DNA of 5,689 nt from an uncultured Clostridia bacterium (GCA_945622055.1 CALZBV010000159.1:1-5689), one strand, 5' to 3'. Counted from the first letter of the stretch, positions 1 through 5,536 are shown. Numbers and translations: made by a program. The notes: generated from the letters alone by a model not told the origin.

Positions 1-607
1 CGATACCGTCGGAAGTCGCACATATATTGCTTTTAACCTCTTTGGAAGGTGCAGGCTCAGCTACACCGGTTTCCGCAATACGAACCAGCAGCTTTGTGCC
101 CTTCAGCTCGGCAGATACCCAGCCGATATCCGGATAATCAATACGAAGCTGCTTTTCCAGCTTATCGCAGTCAATTGTTTTGTGTCTCATCCCACAGACA
201 ATATGCTGGTCCTTCAGGTATTCAAGCAGCTCTTCCTCAGTATGTATAAAACCACCGGTCACGGATATGCTCCACAAGTATGAGGACAGCAGATAGATGA
301 GCCACAGACAATAGATTCCGCCGCAGATAAATGCAATACGAAACCGGTATTTTTTCAGGAAAAACGGGATTCCAAGACGTTTTTTTACAAAGAGAATACA
401 TTTTGATTTTCTTGCAATCGGCCGGATACGCCAGAAATCCTTTAGCTTCATGGTGACTGTATATACGGTTCCGATTGAGGTAACTATGCTTTGTACCTCA
501 TAGAGCGGAATTCCGCGATTTCTGCAGATGTTGAGAAACCGTTCCGGCAGCCGGCCGCGGATTTCAAGGAAAACATAAGAGGAGAAAATGGAAGTATGTC
601 TGCTCAT
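1..607 (-). CDS. yqfD: Sporulation protein YqfD, N-terminal 202 residues (runs off the left edge)
   Basis: The minus strand is open from the ATG at 607 to the window edge, giving 202 residues of a family usually about 400 long. The N-terminus has the family pattern: LEIRGRLPERFLNICRNRGI near residues 14-33, a KLKDFWRIRP stretch near 55-64, and KKRLGIPFFLKKYRFR near 75-90. One hydrophobic membrane segment follows (about 91-113), then an extracytoplasmic-type region with TEEELLEYL (123-131) and DYPDIGWVSAELKGTKLLVR (157-176). This matches the YqfD family (TIGR02876). In Bacillus, yqfD is a sigma-E, mother-cell sporulation gene; its biochemical role is not established. The ATG overlaps the yqfC stop as ATGA, implying translational coupling, and a GGAGG lies just upstream. 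In Bacillus the next gene is phoH, which would lie left of this window. The C-terminal half is not visible. Confidence 0.92.
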   Translation of the reverse strand, partial: MSRHTSIFSSYVFLEIRGRLPERFLNICRNRGIPLYEVQSIVTSIGTVYTVTMKLKDFWRIRPIARKSKCILFVKKRLGIPFFLKKYRFRIAFICGGIYCLWLIYLLSSYLWSISVTGGFIHTEEELLEYLKDQHIVCGMRHKTIDCDKLEKQLRIDYPDIGWVSAELKGTKLLVRIAETGVAEPAPSKEVKSNICATSDGI

Positions 608-966
608 GCCCCCTCCGTACCGGAAGGAAACTCGATTCTGGTAATTTTCCCCCGGATTTTCAGTTCCTCTTCCATGGAGTATTCCAGCTGTAAGGCAGCT
701 CCTTCCACAATAAGCTCGTTATGTGAGGTCTTTAGTCGGATTTTGGAAACGGTATATTCGGAAATTGACCTATAGTTTCGGACTACCATGCAATTTTGTC
801 CGGCTAAAGTAATGCAGAAATCCCCGGAAATATCGGCAGTCATTGAGCTTGCCTCCGAAATGCGTTCCAGAAAAGACATATATTCTCTACGCTGTAGTTT
901 CTTTTCGGATTTTACCAGCTCGTACAGTTCCTTCTTTCTTTCCTTCCCGGCTTTTCTTCGTTTCAT
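604..966 (-). CDS. yqfC: Sporulation protein YqfC
   Basis: A 120-residue protein with a very basic N-terminal 30 residues followed by the YqfC core. The core contains SISEYTVSKIRLKT (67-80), then LIVEGAALQLEYSMEEELKI (85-104) and GKITRIEF (106-113). The family (TIGR02856) is small, about 93 residues in Bacillus subtilis, and is expressed with yqfD in the mother cell under sigma-E; its molecular activity is unknown. I kept the start at 966 because GGAG lies at 973-976 with a 6-nt spacer. A shorter start at Met30 (879) would match the Bacillus length better but has a poorer ribosome binding site. The stop overlaps the yqfD start by 4 bases, so the two form one translational unit. No frame damage is seen. 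Confidence 0.9.
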   Translation of the reverse strand: MKRRKAGKERKKELYELVKSEKKLQRREYMSFLERISEASSMTADISGDFCITLAGQNCMVVRNYRSISEYTVSKIRLKTSHNELIVEGAALQLEYSMEEELKIRGKITRIEFPSGTEGA

Positions 967-991
967 CCACTGCTCCGATTATGTTTCTCGT

Positions 992-997
992 ATTATA
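992..997 (-). promoter_or_regulatory. Possible -10 element for yqfC-yqfD
   Basis: The minus strand reads TATAAT inside an AT run about 25 nt upstream of the yqfC start, which would give a leader of roughly 19 nt that keeps the GGAG site. The -35 region at 17-nt spacing is only a run of T, so a vegetative promoter is poorly supported. In Bacillus this operon uses sigma-E, but no clean sigma-E -35/-10 pair with a sensible distance to the gene was found. Confidence 0.2.
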
Positions 998-1013
998 TAT
1001 ATCATTTTCAGGC

Positions 1014-1042
1014 AAAAAAATACCCTCTGATTCTCCATAGGG
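1014..1042 (-). terminator. Weak Rho-independent terminator upstream of yqfC
   Basis: On the minus strand CCCT (1042-1039) pairs with AGGG (1026-1023). An A/G mismatch and a further 3-bp stretch continue the stem around an AGAA loop, and the hairpin is followed by TA and seven T residues (1020-1014). It lies after the stronger rpsU terminator and would give a second stop before the sporulation genes. The stem is short, so confidence is moderate. Confidence 0.4.
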
Positions 1043-1109
1043 AAGACGTTATTTCGTTCCCTTTGAAAGAACATCTGCCCGTTTTATCTAACAAAAAGTG
1101 AAGTTTTAT

Positions 1110-1154
1110 AAAAGAAAGAATGAAAGAAGCCGCATACCCATCGGATATACGGCT
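1110..1154 (-). terminator. Rho-independent terminator of rpsU
   Basis: On the minus strand AGCCGTATA (1154-1146) pairs with TATGCGGCT (1136-1128): nine base pairs including one T-G wobble, with a 9-nt loop. A T-rich tail, TCTTTCATTCTTTCTTTT, follows. It begins 12 nt after the rpsU stop, the normal place for its terminator. Confidence 0.8.
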
Positions 1155-1166
1155 CTTATTAGCACA

Positions 1167-1343
1167 TTATTTAAACTTGCGCTTACGAGCAGCTTCAGAC
1201 TTCTTCTTACGTCTTACGCTCGGCTTCTCGTAATGCTCTCTCTTACGAATCTCCTGCTGAATACCAGCCTTCGCGCAGTTTCTCTTGAATCTGCGGAGAG
1301 CGCTGTCGAGGGATTCGTTCTCTTTTACGATAACATTCGACAT
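1167..1343 (-). CDS. rpsU: 30S ribosomal protein S21
   Basis: A 58-residue, strongly basic protein starting MSNVIVKENESLDSALRRFK and continuing through KAGIQQEIRKREHYEKPSVR to a Lys/Arg-rich C-terminus. Sequence, length and composition are those of bacterial S21 (PF01165), a late-assembling 30S protein near the anti-Shine-Dalgarno end of 16S rRNA that helps in translation initiation. Upstream are two purine-rich stretches, GGAGGGAGG and AGGTGAG, the second 4 nt from the ATG. The gene has its own sigma-A promoter and terminator, so it is probably monocistronic, with possible read-through from alaS. In Bacillus rpsU also lies in the neighbourhood of yqfC-yqfD, which fits the order here. Confidence 0.97.
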   Translation of the reverse strand: MSNVIVKENESLDSALRRFKRNCAKAGIQQEIRKREHYEKPSVRRKKKSEAARKRKFK

Positions 1344-1363
1344 TTTCTCACCTAACCTCCCTC

Positions 1364-1392
1364 CAGTTGTGTATTGTGCCTATATACAACTG
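1364..1392 (-). promoter_or_regulatory. rpsU leader stem-loop next to the ribosome binding site
   Basis: CAGTTGT (1392-1386 on the minus strand) is perfectly repeated inverted as ACAACTG (1370-1364). Three further pairs lie inside after one mismatch. The 3' arm ends 2 nt before the GGAGGGAGG stretch of rpsU, so folding could affect access to the ribosome binding site. A regulatory role is inferred from position only. Confidence 0.45.
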
Positions 1393-1418
1393 TTTGGGTA
1401 TTTTATAGCACTACATAG

Positions 1419-1446
1419 ATTATACCATAAAATACTCATTCGTCAA
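1419..1446 (-). promoter_or_regulatory. Sigma-A promoter of rpsU
   Basis: The minus strand shows TTGACG (1446-1441), a 16-nt spacer, and TATAAT (1424-1419). TGG directly before the -10 gives an extended -10 (TGn). The predicted transcription start is near 1412, giving a leader of about 69 nt. This is a strong promoter, as expected for a ribosomal protein gene. Confidence 0.85.
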
Positions 1447-1490
1447 TAAGAATTTTTATTTTATTGGAAATTTTTTGATTTGGTTTCGGT

Positions 1491-2624
1491 TTACTTAATC
1501 TGTCCCTTCAGCACCTCTGCAGCCTTTGCGATTGCATCATCGATTCCGGCCGGATTCTTACCGCCTGCCTGTGCCATGTTCGGACGGCCACCGCCGCCAC
1601 CGCCGACACATGCCGCTACTTCCTTAATAAGATTGCCTGCGTGAGCACCCTTTGCCATTGCACCATCGGTTGCCATCGCAATCAGGTTTACCTTGCCGTC
1701 AAATGCGGAAGCAAGTAAGAGTACGCCCTCGCCGAGCTTTTCCTTTAAGCTGTCGCCAAGATTACGAATACCGTTCATATCCATCTCCGGCACCTTTGCG
1801 GCGAGTACCTTCACGCCGTTAATCTCCTGTACGTTGTTCATGACATCACCAAGGGAAGCGTTTGCAAGCTTGGCCTTTAACTTTTCATTTTCGGAATGGG
1901 CTGCCTTTAATTCCTCCTGCATTGACTCAATCTTCTTTAAGAGGTTGGCAGGCTCCGCCTTTGCAGCCTTTGCAGCAGCAAAGAGTTCATCCTCCACATT
2001 CTTGTAATAAGCAAATACACCGTCCGCAGTAATCGCTTCAATTCTTCTAACACCGGCTGCGATTCCGGATTCGGAAAGAATCTTGAAAGCAGAAATCACA
2101 CCGGTATTGCCTACATGGGTACCGCCACAGAATTCCTTGGAGAAATCCCCCATGGATACGACACGTACGACATCGCCGTATTTCTCACCAAACAGTGCTT
2201 TTGCACCGGTTTTCTTCGCATCCTCGATGTTCATTTCCTTCATCTCAATCGGAAGATTCGATTTTATCTGCTCATTTACGATTGCTTCTACCTTTGCAAG
2301 TTCTTCCTTTGTCATGGCGGAGAAATGCGTAAAGTCAAAACGTAAACGGTCCGGAGTTACCAAAGAACCTGCCTGCTCTACGTGGGAACCAAGCACCTGA
2401 CGAAGTGCCTCCTGTAACAGGTGGGTTGCGCTGTGGTTCTTGCCGATGGCACCTCTTCTTACAGTGTCAATGGTAAGGGTAACGGTATCGCCCACGGCAA
2501 ACATACCGCTTTCCACCACGCCGACATGGCCGATTTTGCCTCCCTTCAGCTTAATGGTATCGGTAACGGTAAATACAGCATCGCCCTTTGTAATCTGACC
2601 GAGGTCTGCAATCTGGCCACCCAT
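1491..2624 (-). CDS. alaS: AlaRS C-terminal fragment: editing and C-Ala domains
   Basis: From the first in-frame ATG this gives 377 residues beginning MGGQIADLGQ; the family reading actually extends eight codons upstream (ETPFYAT, then M). The editing domain (tRNA_SAD type) has the zinc/catalytic set HSATH (His64, His68) and CGGTH (Cys166, His170), all present. A charged coiled-coil-like stretch follows at about 210-260. The C-Ala/DHHA1 domain at about 265-377 includes the glycine run at 341-346, followed by RPNMAQAGGKNPAG. No Shine-Dalgarno sequence precedes the ATG at 2624, so independent translation is not supported. It is most simply the second half of one alaS gene, cut off by the frame break. 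Confidence 0.8.
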   Translation of the reverse strand: MGGQIADLGQITKGDAVFTVTDTIKLKGGKIGHVGVVESGMFAVGDTVTLTIDTVRRGAIGKNHSATHLLQEALRQVLGSHVEQAGSLVTPDRLRFDFTHFSAMTKEELAKVEAIVNEQIKSNLPIEMKEMNIEDAKKTGAKALFGEKYGDVVRVVSMGDFSKEFCGGTHVGNTGVISAFKILSESGIAAGVRRIEAITADGVFAYYKNVEDELFAAAKAAKAEPANLLKKIESMQEELKAAHSENEKLKAKLANASLGDVMNNVQEINGVKVLAAKVPEMDMNGIRNLGDSLKEKLGEGVLLLASAFDGKVNLIAMATDGAMAKGAHAGNLIKEVAACVGGGGGGRPNMAQAGGKNPAGIDDAIAKAAEVLKGQIK

Positions 2625-4138
2625 CGTAGCATAGAACGGTGTCTCATAATGGTAACATTCTGACCTGCCACAACTTCCTTCACCAGCTCTGTATCGGTCG
2701 TAAGTACGGAAATTTTTGAGGATGCACTGCTCTTATCATAGCCGATAAAGCTGCTGGTTACTCTTGCATCGATTTCATCGTAAACCGTAGCATCTGCACC
2801 CATATAGTTTGTTACGGCACGTGCATTTCTGGCAGTTTCCTTCTGAACCTCCATTGCCTTTTTGAAGCCTTCCATATCAACAGTAAAGCCTTTTTCTTCA
2901 AGAATTTCCTCTGTTAAATCAATCGGGAACCCATAGGTATCATATAACCTGAAGGCATCCTCACCGGAAAGCGTCTTACTGCCTGCTGCGGTAGCTGCCT
3001 CTTCCATCTCAGATAAAATCATAAGTCCCTGGTCAATGGTTTTATTAAACTTTTCTTCCTCTAAGGTAAGAACCTTTAAGATATAGTCTCTCTTTTCCTC
3101 TAACTCCGGATAACCGTCCTTGGACTCAGCAATGACAGTCTCACAAAGCTTTGCGAGGAACAGTCCGGAAATACCCAGGAGTCTTCCGTGACGGGCAGCG
3201 CGGCGGAGAAGTCTGCGGAGCACATAACCGCGACCCTCATTGGACGGAATAATACCGTCTGAGGTCATAAAGGTAACGGAACGGATATGGTCAGTAATCA
3301 GACGAATGGACTCGTCCTTCTTCTTGTCCGTCATGTAGGTTACGCCTGCTATCTCGCAAACTTTATTGCGGATTGCTTTCATGGTATCAATGTCAAACAC
3401 GGAATCTACATCCTGTACAACAACGGCAAGACGCTCCAGACCCATACCGGTGTCAATATTCTTCTGGGTAAGCTCGGTATAGTGGTGATTTCCGTCACTC
3501 TCAAACTGGGTAAATACGTTGTTCCAGACCTCCATAAAGCGGTCACAGTCACAGCCAACCTTACAGTCCGGCTTTCCGCAGCCATACTTTACACCACGGT
3601 CATAATATATCTCAGAACATGGACCACACGGACCTGCACCATGCTCCCAGAAATTATCGCAGTCACCGTTCTCATCACGGTAAAATCTTGTTATATGATC
3701 TGCCGGAACACCTACTTCCTCTGTCCAGATACGGAACGCTTCCTCGTCCTCACAGTAAATTGACGGATACAGACGCTCCGGCTCCATTCCAACATGCTCT
3801 GTTAAGAATTCCCAGGACCAATGGATTGCTTCGGTCTTAAAATAATCACCAAAGGAAAAGTTTCCAAGCATCTCAAAAAAAGTCAGGTGTCTTGCGGTTT
3901 TACCAACATTCTCAATATCTCCGGTACGGATACACTTCTGACAGGTAGTAACACGCTTTTTCGGCGGAATCTCCTGACCGGTAAAGAAAGGCTTCATTGG
4001 CGCCATACCGGAATTAATCAATAACAGACTTTTGTCGTTATGCGGAATCAGGGAAAAACTCTTCAGACGAAGATGCTCCTTGCTTTCGAAAAACTCTAAA
4101 TACATTCTTCTTAACTCATTTACACCGTACTTTTTCAC
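2546..4138 (-). CDS. alaS: AlaRS N-terminal fragment: aminoacylation and tRNA-recognition domains
   Basis: From the GTG at 4138 this frame gives 530 residues, of which 1-497 are genuine AlaRS and the last 33 are an out-of-frame tail. GTG is preferred over the ATG at 4183 because AGGAGA lies at 4148-4153 with a 9-nt spacer and the protein then starts MKKYGVNELRRMYLEFF, the family N-terminus. Class II features are visible: motif 1 region about 18-52, motif 2 region TTCQKCIRTGDIENVGK (64-80) through GNFSFGDYF (92-100), and motif 3 NIDTGMGLERLA (227-238). SNEGRGYVLRRLLRRAARHG (299-318) lies in the tRNA-recognition part. Four cysteines (187, 192, 196, 198) sit in an insert before DRFMEVWN. The fragment holds everything needed for alanine activation but lacks editing and C-Ala. 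Confidence 0.88.
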   Translation of the reverse strand: MKKYGVNELRRMYLEFFESKEHLRLKSFSLIPHNDKSLLLINSGMAPMKPFFTGQEIPPKKRVTTCQKCIRTGDIENVGKTARHLTFFEMLGNFSFGDYFKTEAIHWSWEFLTEHVGMEPERLYPSIYCEDEEAFRIWTEEVGVPADHITRFYRDENGDCDNFWEHGAGPCGPCSEIYYDRGVKYGCGKPDCKVGCDCDRFMEVWNNVFTQFESDGNHHYTELTQKNIDTGMGLERLAVVVQDVDSVFDIDTMKAIRNKVCEIAGVTYMTDKKKDESIRLITDHIRSVTFMTSDGIIPSNEGRGYVLRRLLRRAARHGRLLGISGLFLAKLCETVIAESKDGYPELEEKRDYILKVLTLEEEKFNKTIDQGLMILSEMEEAATAAGSKTLSGEDAFRLYDTYGFPIDLTEEILEEKGFTVDMEGFKKAMEVQKETARNARAVTNYMGADATVYDEIDARVTSSFIGYDKSSASSKISVLTTDTELVKEVVAGQNVTIMRHRSMLRWVARLQTSVRLQRAMLYLPLPIPLS

Positions 4139-4156
4139 GTTCGCGATTCTCCTTTC

Positions 4157-4181
4157 GTGCGCCTTAGTCGTGGTTGCGCAC
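4157..4181 (-). promoter_or_regulatory. Inverted repeat at the 5' end of the alaS leader
   Basis: GTGCGC (4181-4176 on the transcript strand... read as 4181 to 4176) and GCGCAC (4162-4157) form a perfect 6-bp inverted repeat with a 13-nt loop, extendable by one T-G pair. It starts about 7 nt after the predicted transcription start and ends 3 nt before the AGGAGA ribosome binding site. It could be a 5' stabilising hairpin, a translational control element or a protein site. No function is established from the sequence. Confidence 0.45.
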
Positions 4182-4194
4182 ACAGCTAATGTCC

Positions 4195-4223
4195 ATTATA
4201 AGATTGTACCGTTTATTTGTCAA
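4195..4223 (-). promoter_or_regulatory. Sigma-A promoter of alaS
   Basis: Perfect consensus on the minus strand: TTGACA (4223-4218), a 17-nt spacer, TATAAT (4200-4195). The predicted start near 4188 leaves a leader of about 50 nt to the GTG at 4138. That is too short for a T-box riboswitch, which controls alaS in many Firmicutes. Confidence 0.92.
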
Positions 4224-4262
4224 TAATGCGAATCTAATTTTTGAACAAGCATCAAATAAACC

Positions 4263-4291
4263 TTGACATAGCTGAAAAAAGGACTTATGCT
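4263..4291 (+). promoter_or_regulatory. Sigma-A promoter of the ywlG-like gene
   Basis: TTGACA (4263-4268), a 17-nt spacer, then TATGCT (4286-4291), which matches the -10 consensus at four of six positions. The predicted start is near 4298. It faces away from the alaS promoter, with 39 bp between the two -35 boxes. Confidence 0.75.
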
Positions 4292-4314
4292 TGAGACGTA
4301 AATATAACTGATAA

Positions 4315-4334
4315 GACCGCATGGAAAGGTGGTC
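4315..4334 (+). promoter_or_regulatory. Small leader stem-loop of the ywlG-like gene
   Basis: GACCGC (4315-4320) can pair with GTGGTC (4329-4334), six pairs with one G-T wobble and an 8-nt loop, followed by ATTTTATT. It lies between the predicted start and the ribosome binding site. The stem is weak and the T run interrupted, so an attenuator role is only a possibility. Confidence 0.25.
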
Positions 4335-4363
4335 ATTTTATTCTGTTGAAAAGAGGTAATCCT

Positions 4364-4906
4364 ATGTCAGAAATCAAAGAACAGTGCAAACAGGCAATGG
4401 AAGAACTGATTGAAGTTGCCGGCTTAAAAAAGGGACAGATTGTTGTCGTTGGCTGCTCGACCAGTGAAGTGTGCGGCTCTAAAATCGGTACTGATTCCAG
4501 ACCGGAGGTCGCAGTTGAAATGGTGGAAACGATTTACAGTGTATTAAAGGAGCACGGATTATATCTTGCTGCACAGTGCTGTGAGCATTTGAATCGTGCG
4601 ATCATCATAGAACGTGCTGCGGTTCCGTTTGCAGAACCGGTAAATGTAGTTCCACAGCCGAAGGCCGGCGGTTCCTTTGCTACTGCCGCTTACAAAATAT
4701 TTACAGATCCGGTTGCCCTGGAAGAAATCAAAGCAGACGCCGGCATTGATATTGGTGGAACATTAATCGGCATGCATCTTAAAAAGGTTGCGGTTCCGGT
4801 ACGTCTTTCCATAAAGACCATTGGTGAAGCTCCTGTCCTTGCTGCAAGAACCAGACCTAAATTCATCGGAGGCTGCAGAGCCGTCTACGACGAGAAGCTT
4901 TTGTAA
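4364..4906 (+). CDS. ywlG: UPF0340/DUF436 family protein, YwlG-like
   Basis: A 180-residue protein, the same length as Bacillus subtilis YwlG, belonging to the UPF0340 family (PF04260, TIGR01440). The family's function is unknown. Recognisable conserved stretches are VVVGCSTSEVCGSKIGT (27-43), AAQCCEHLNRA (69-79), VNVVPQPKAGGSFATAAY (93-110), DIGGTLIGMHL (129-139) and the C-terminal RTRPKFIGGCRAVYD (162-176). Cysteines 31, 37, 72, 73 and 171 and His138 fall within these blocks and could bind metal or ligand, but this is inference. No signal peptide or membrane segment is visible, so it is probably cytosolic. The ATG at 4364 is chosen over an upstream TTG at 4346 because GAGGT (4353-4357) sits 6 nt before it. 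It is monocistronic, divergent from alaS and convergent with the downstream membrane-protein gene. Confidence 0.93.
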   Translation: MSEIKEQCKQAMEELIEVAGLKKGQIVVVGCSTSEVCGSKIGTDSRPEVAVEMVETIYSVLKEHGLYLAAQCCEHLNRAIIIERAAVPFAEPVNVVPQPKAGGSFATAAYKIFTDPVALEEIKADAGIDIGGTLIGMHLKKVAVPVRLSIKTIGEAPVLAARTRPKFIGGCRAVYDEKLL

Positions 4907-4916
4907 TATAGACGCA

Positions 4917-5027
4917 CGTGCTTCGCACGGCCCGCTCACTTCGTGGCTGCGCCACTCAGTCGCGGGCGCGTTCGCATGTGAGTACAGCAGCAGAAAGCAA
5001 GCTTTCCTGCGGTAATCTCATGCGAAC
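4917..5027. repeat. Cluster of three consecutive hairpins (REP-like element)
   Basis: Three adjacent inverted repeats fill most of the gap after the ywlG-like gene. First, CGTGC (4917-4921) pairs with GCACG (4925-4929) around TTC. Second, 4930-4967 folds into one long hairpin: GCCCGC/GCGGGC outer stem, an ACT/AGT step, and a GTGGC-TGC-GCCAC tip, separated by small TC internal loops. Third, GTTCGCAT (4970-4977) pairs with ATGCGAAC (5020-5027), then GAG/CTC, with a nested GCAG-AAAGC/GCTTT-CTGC stem inside. GC content in the first two is well above the surroundings. The dense palindromes resemble dispersed intergenic REP-type repeats; a structured RNA is an alternative. No coding signal is convincing here. 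Confidence 0.6.
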
Positions 5028-5040
5028 TTTGCCATCACGA

Positions 5041-5069
5041 AGAAAGCTGCCGCAATGCGGCAGCTTTCT
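5041..5069. terminator. Perfect 13-bp hairpin, probable bidirectional terminator
   Basis: AGAAAGCTGCCGC (5041-5053) and GCGGCAGCTTTCT (5057-5069) pair perfectly around AAT. The 5' arm begins A-rich and the 3' arm ends T-rich on both strands, which is the usual form of a terminator shared by convergent genes. It lies between the ywlG-like gene and the membrane-protein gene, 19 bp from the latter's stop. No separate long T run follows on either strand. Confidence 0.75.
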
Positions 5070-5087
5070 ATGTACTTTGGGTTTCTA

Positions 5088-5498
5088 TTACTTTAAAATG
5101 CGAATCTTTCCAATGATCGGAAGTTCCTTTGCTTCGCCATTCAGTACGTTCACGATACCTAAAATGATAAGTGCAAGGTATACAAGGTGAACAAGACTTA
5201 ACAGTGCAATCAGGATTGCGCCAAGTACCGGAATGAAGTGCAGGATAAATGCTAGAACACCGTAAATAACACCCCATACTAAGCTGACAAGGAATAAAAC
5301 TAATCCCTGGTTGGAATGGAATTTTGCGAACTTGGAATCCTTTGCAGCAAGAATCGGGATAATTACAAGCCAGGAAAGGTATGCGAAAATGCATAATACT
5401 TTGTTCTTCTCGATGTCATCCTTATCATAGCTTGAAGTGGTGTTTGGCGTGTCAAGTAACGAGGTTACTTTTGCCTTGAAGTCGTTTCCGTCTGCCAT
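5088..5498 (-). CDS. Small DUF4870-type integral membrane protein
   Basis: A 136-residue protein with a polar N-terminus (1-30) and three hydrophobic segments at about 34-51, 64-88 and 91-118. Between the first two is KFAKFHSNQGLVLFL (56-70), the FHxNQG-type motif I associate with DUF4870/Tic20-like small membrane proteins. The C-terminal LNGEAKELPIIGKIRIL (119-135) is also typical. Its function is unknown. The start at 5498 is chosen over an upstream ATG at 5534 because AAGGAGGAG lies 7 nt before it, a very strong site. The gene has its own promoter and converges on the ywlG-like gene. No partner gene is visible. Assignment to DUF4870 is from motif memory and needs a profile search. Confidence 0.82.
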   Translation of the reverse strand: MADGNDFKAKVTSLLDTPNTTSSYDKDDIEKNKVLCIFAYLSWLVIIPILAAKDSKFAKFHSNQGLVLFLVSLVWGVIYGVLAFILHFIPVLGAILIALLSLVHLVYLALIILGIVNVLNGEAKELPIIGKIRILK

Positions 5499-5536
5499 TT
5501 TTAAGCTCCTCCTTAATATTATGTCAATCTGCATAT

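Larger units (their letters stand above)
1491..4138 (-). pseudogene. alaS: Alanyl-tRNA synthetase alaS, reading frame broken near 2643-2650
   Basis: Taken together, the two frames encode a full AlaRS of about 882 residues, the normal bacterial length. The enzyme activates alanine with ATP, charges tRNA-Ala and hydrolyses mischarged Ser- and Gly-tRNA-Ala in the cytoplasm. The first frame runs from the GTG at 4138 to the Ile codon at 2650-2648. The rest, starting GAG-ACA-CCG-TTC (ETPF) at 2645, is in another frame, with two unassigned bases between. Both sides are otherwise intact and match the family, so the change is a local indel of net -1 (or +2), not general decay. alaS is normally single-copy and essential, so a sequence or assembly error is the likeliest cause. 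A real mutation with a second alaS elsewhere, or a natural split, cannot be excluded. No clear terminator follows before the rpsU promoter. Confidence 0.85.

Noticed and set aside
491..775. A 94-codon plus-strand frame across yqfC-yqfD
   Set aside because: It is antisense to two recognised sporulation genes and lacks start signals.
977..1003. Sigma-E-like pair GATATAT and CATAATC upstream of yqfC
   Set aside because: The spacing is plausible, but the transcript would start about 4 nt before the ATG and lose its ribosome binding site.
1575..1605. Short GCC-type repeat in alaS as a possible mutable tract
   Set aside because: It encodes the glycine run normally found in the AlaRS C-Ala domain, and the codons are mixed.
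2083..2400. Plus-strand open frames antisense to the AlaRS editing domain
   Set aside because: The minus strand here encodes the conserved HSATH and CGGTH region, so the plus-strand frames are incidental.
2640..2652. Programmed ribosomal frameshift in alaS
   Set aside because: A -1 slip would join the frames, but no heptameric slippery run, internal Shine-Dalgarno or obvious downstream pseudoknot is visible at the junction, and the joined protein would appear a couple of residues short.
3287..3763. A 158-codon open frame on the plus strand inside alaS
   Set aside because: It lies fully antisense to conserved AlaRS coding sequence, has no ribosome binding site, and its protein matches nothing I recognise; it is a shadow of the real gene.
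4321..4359. Twelve-codon leader peptide frame (MERWSFYSVEKR) before the ywlG-like gene
   Set aside because: It ends over the ribosome binding site, which is suggestive, but it has no ribosome binding site of its own and no run of regulatory codons.
4821..5190. Plus-strand open frames through the hairpin cluster
   Set aside because: They have low-complexity, Arg/Ser-rich content produced by palindromic DNA, overlap both flanking genes and lack start signals.
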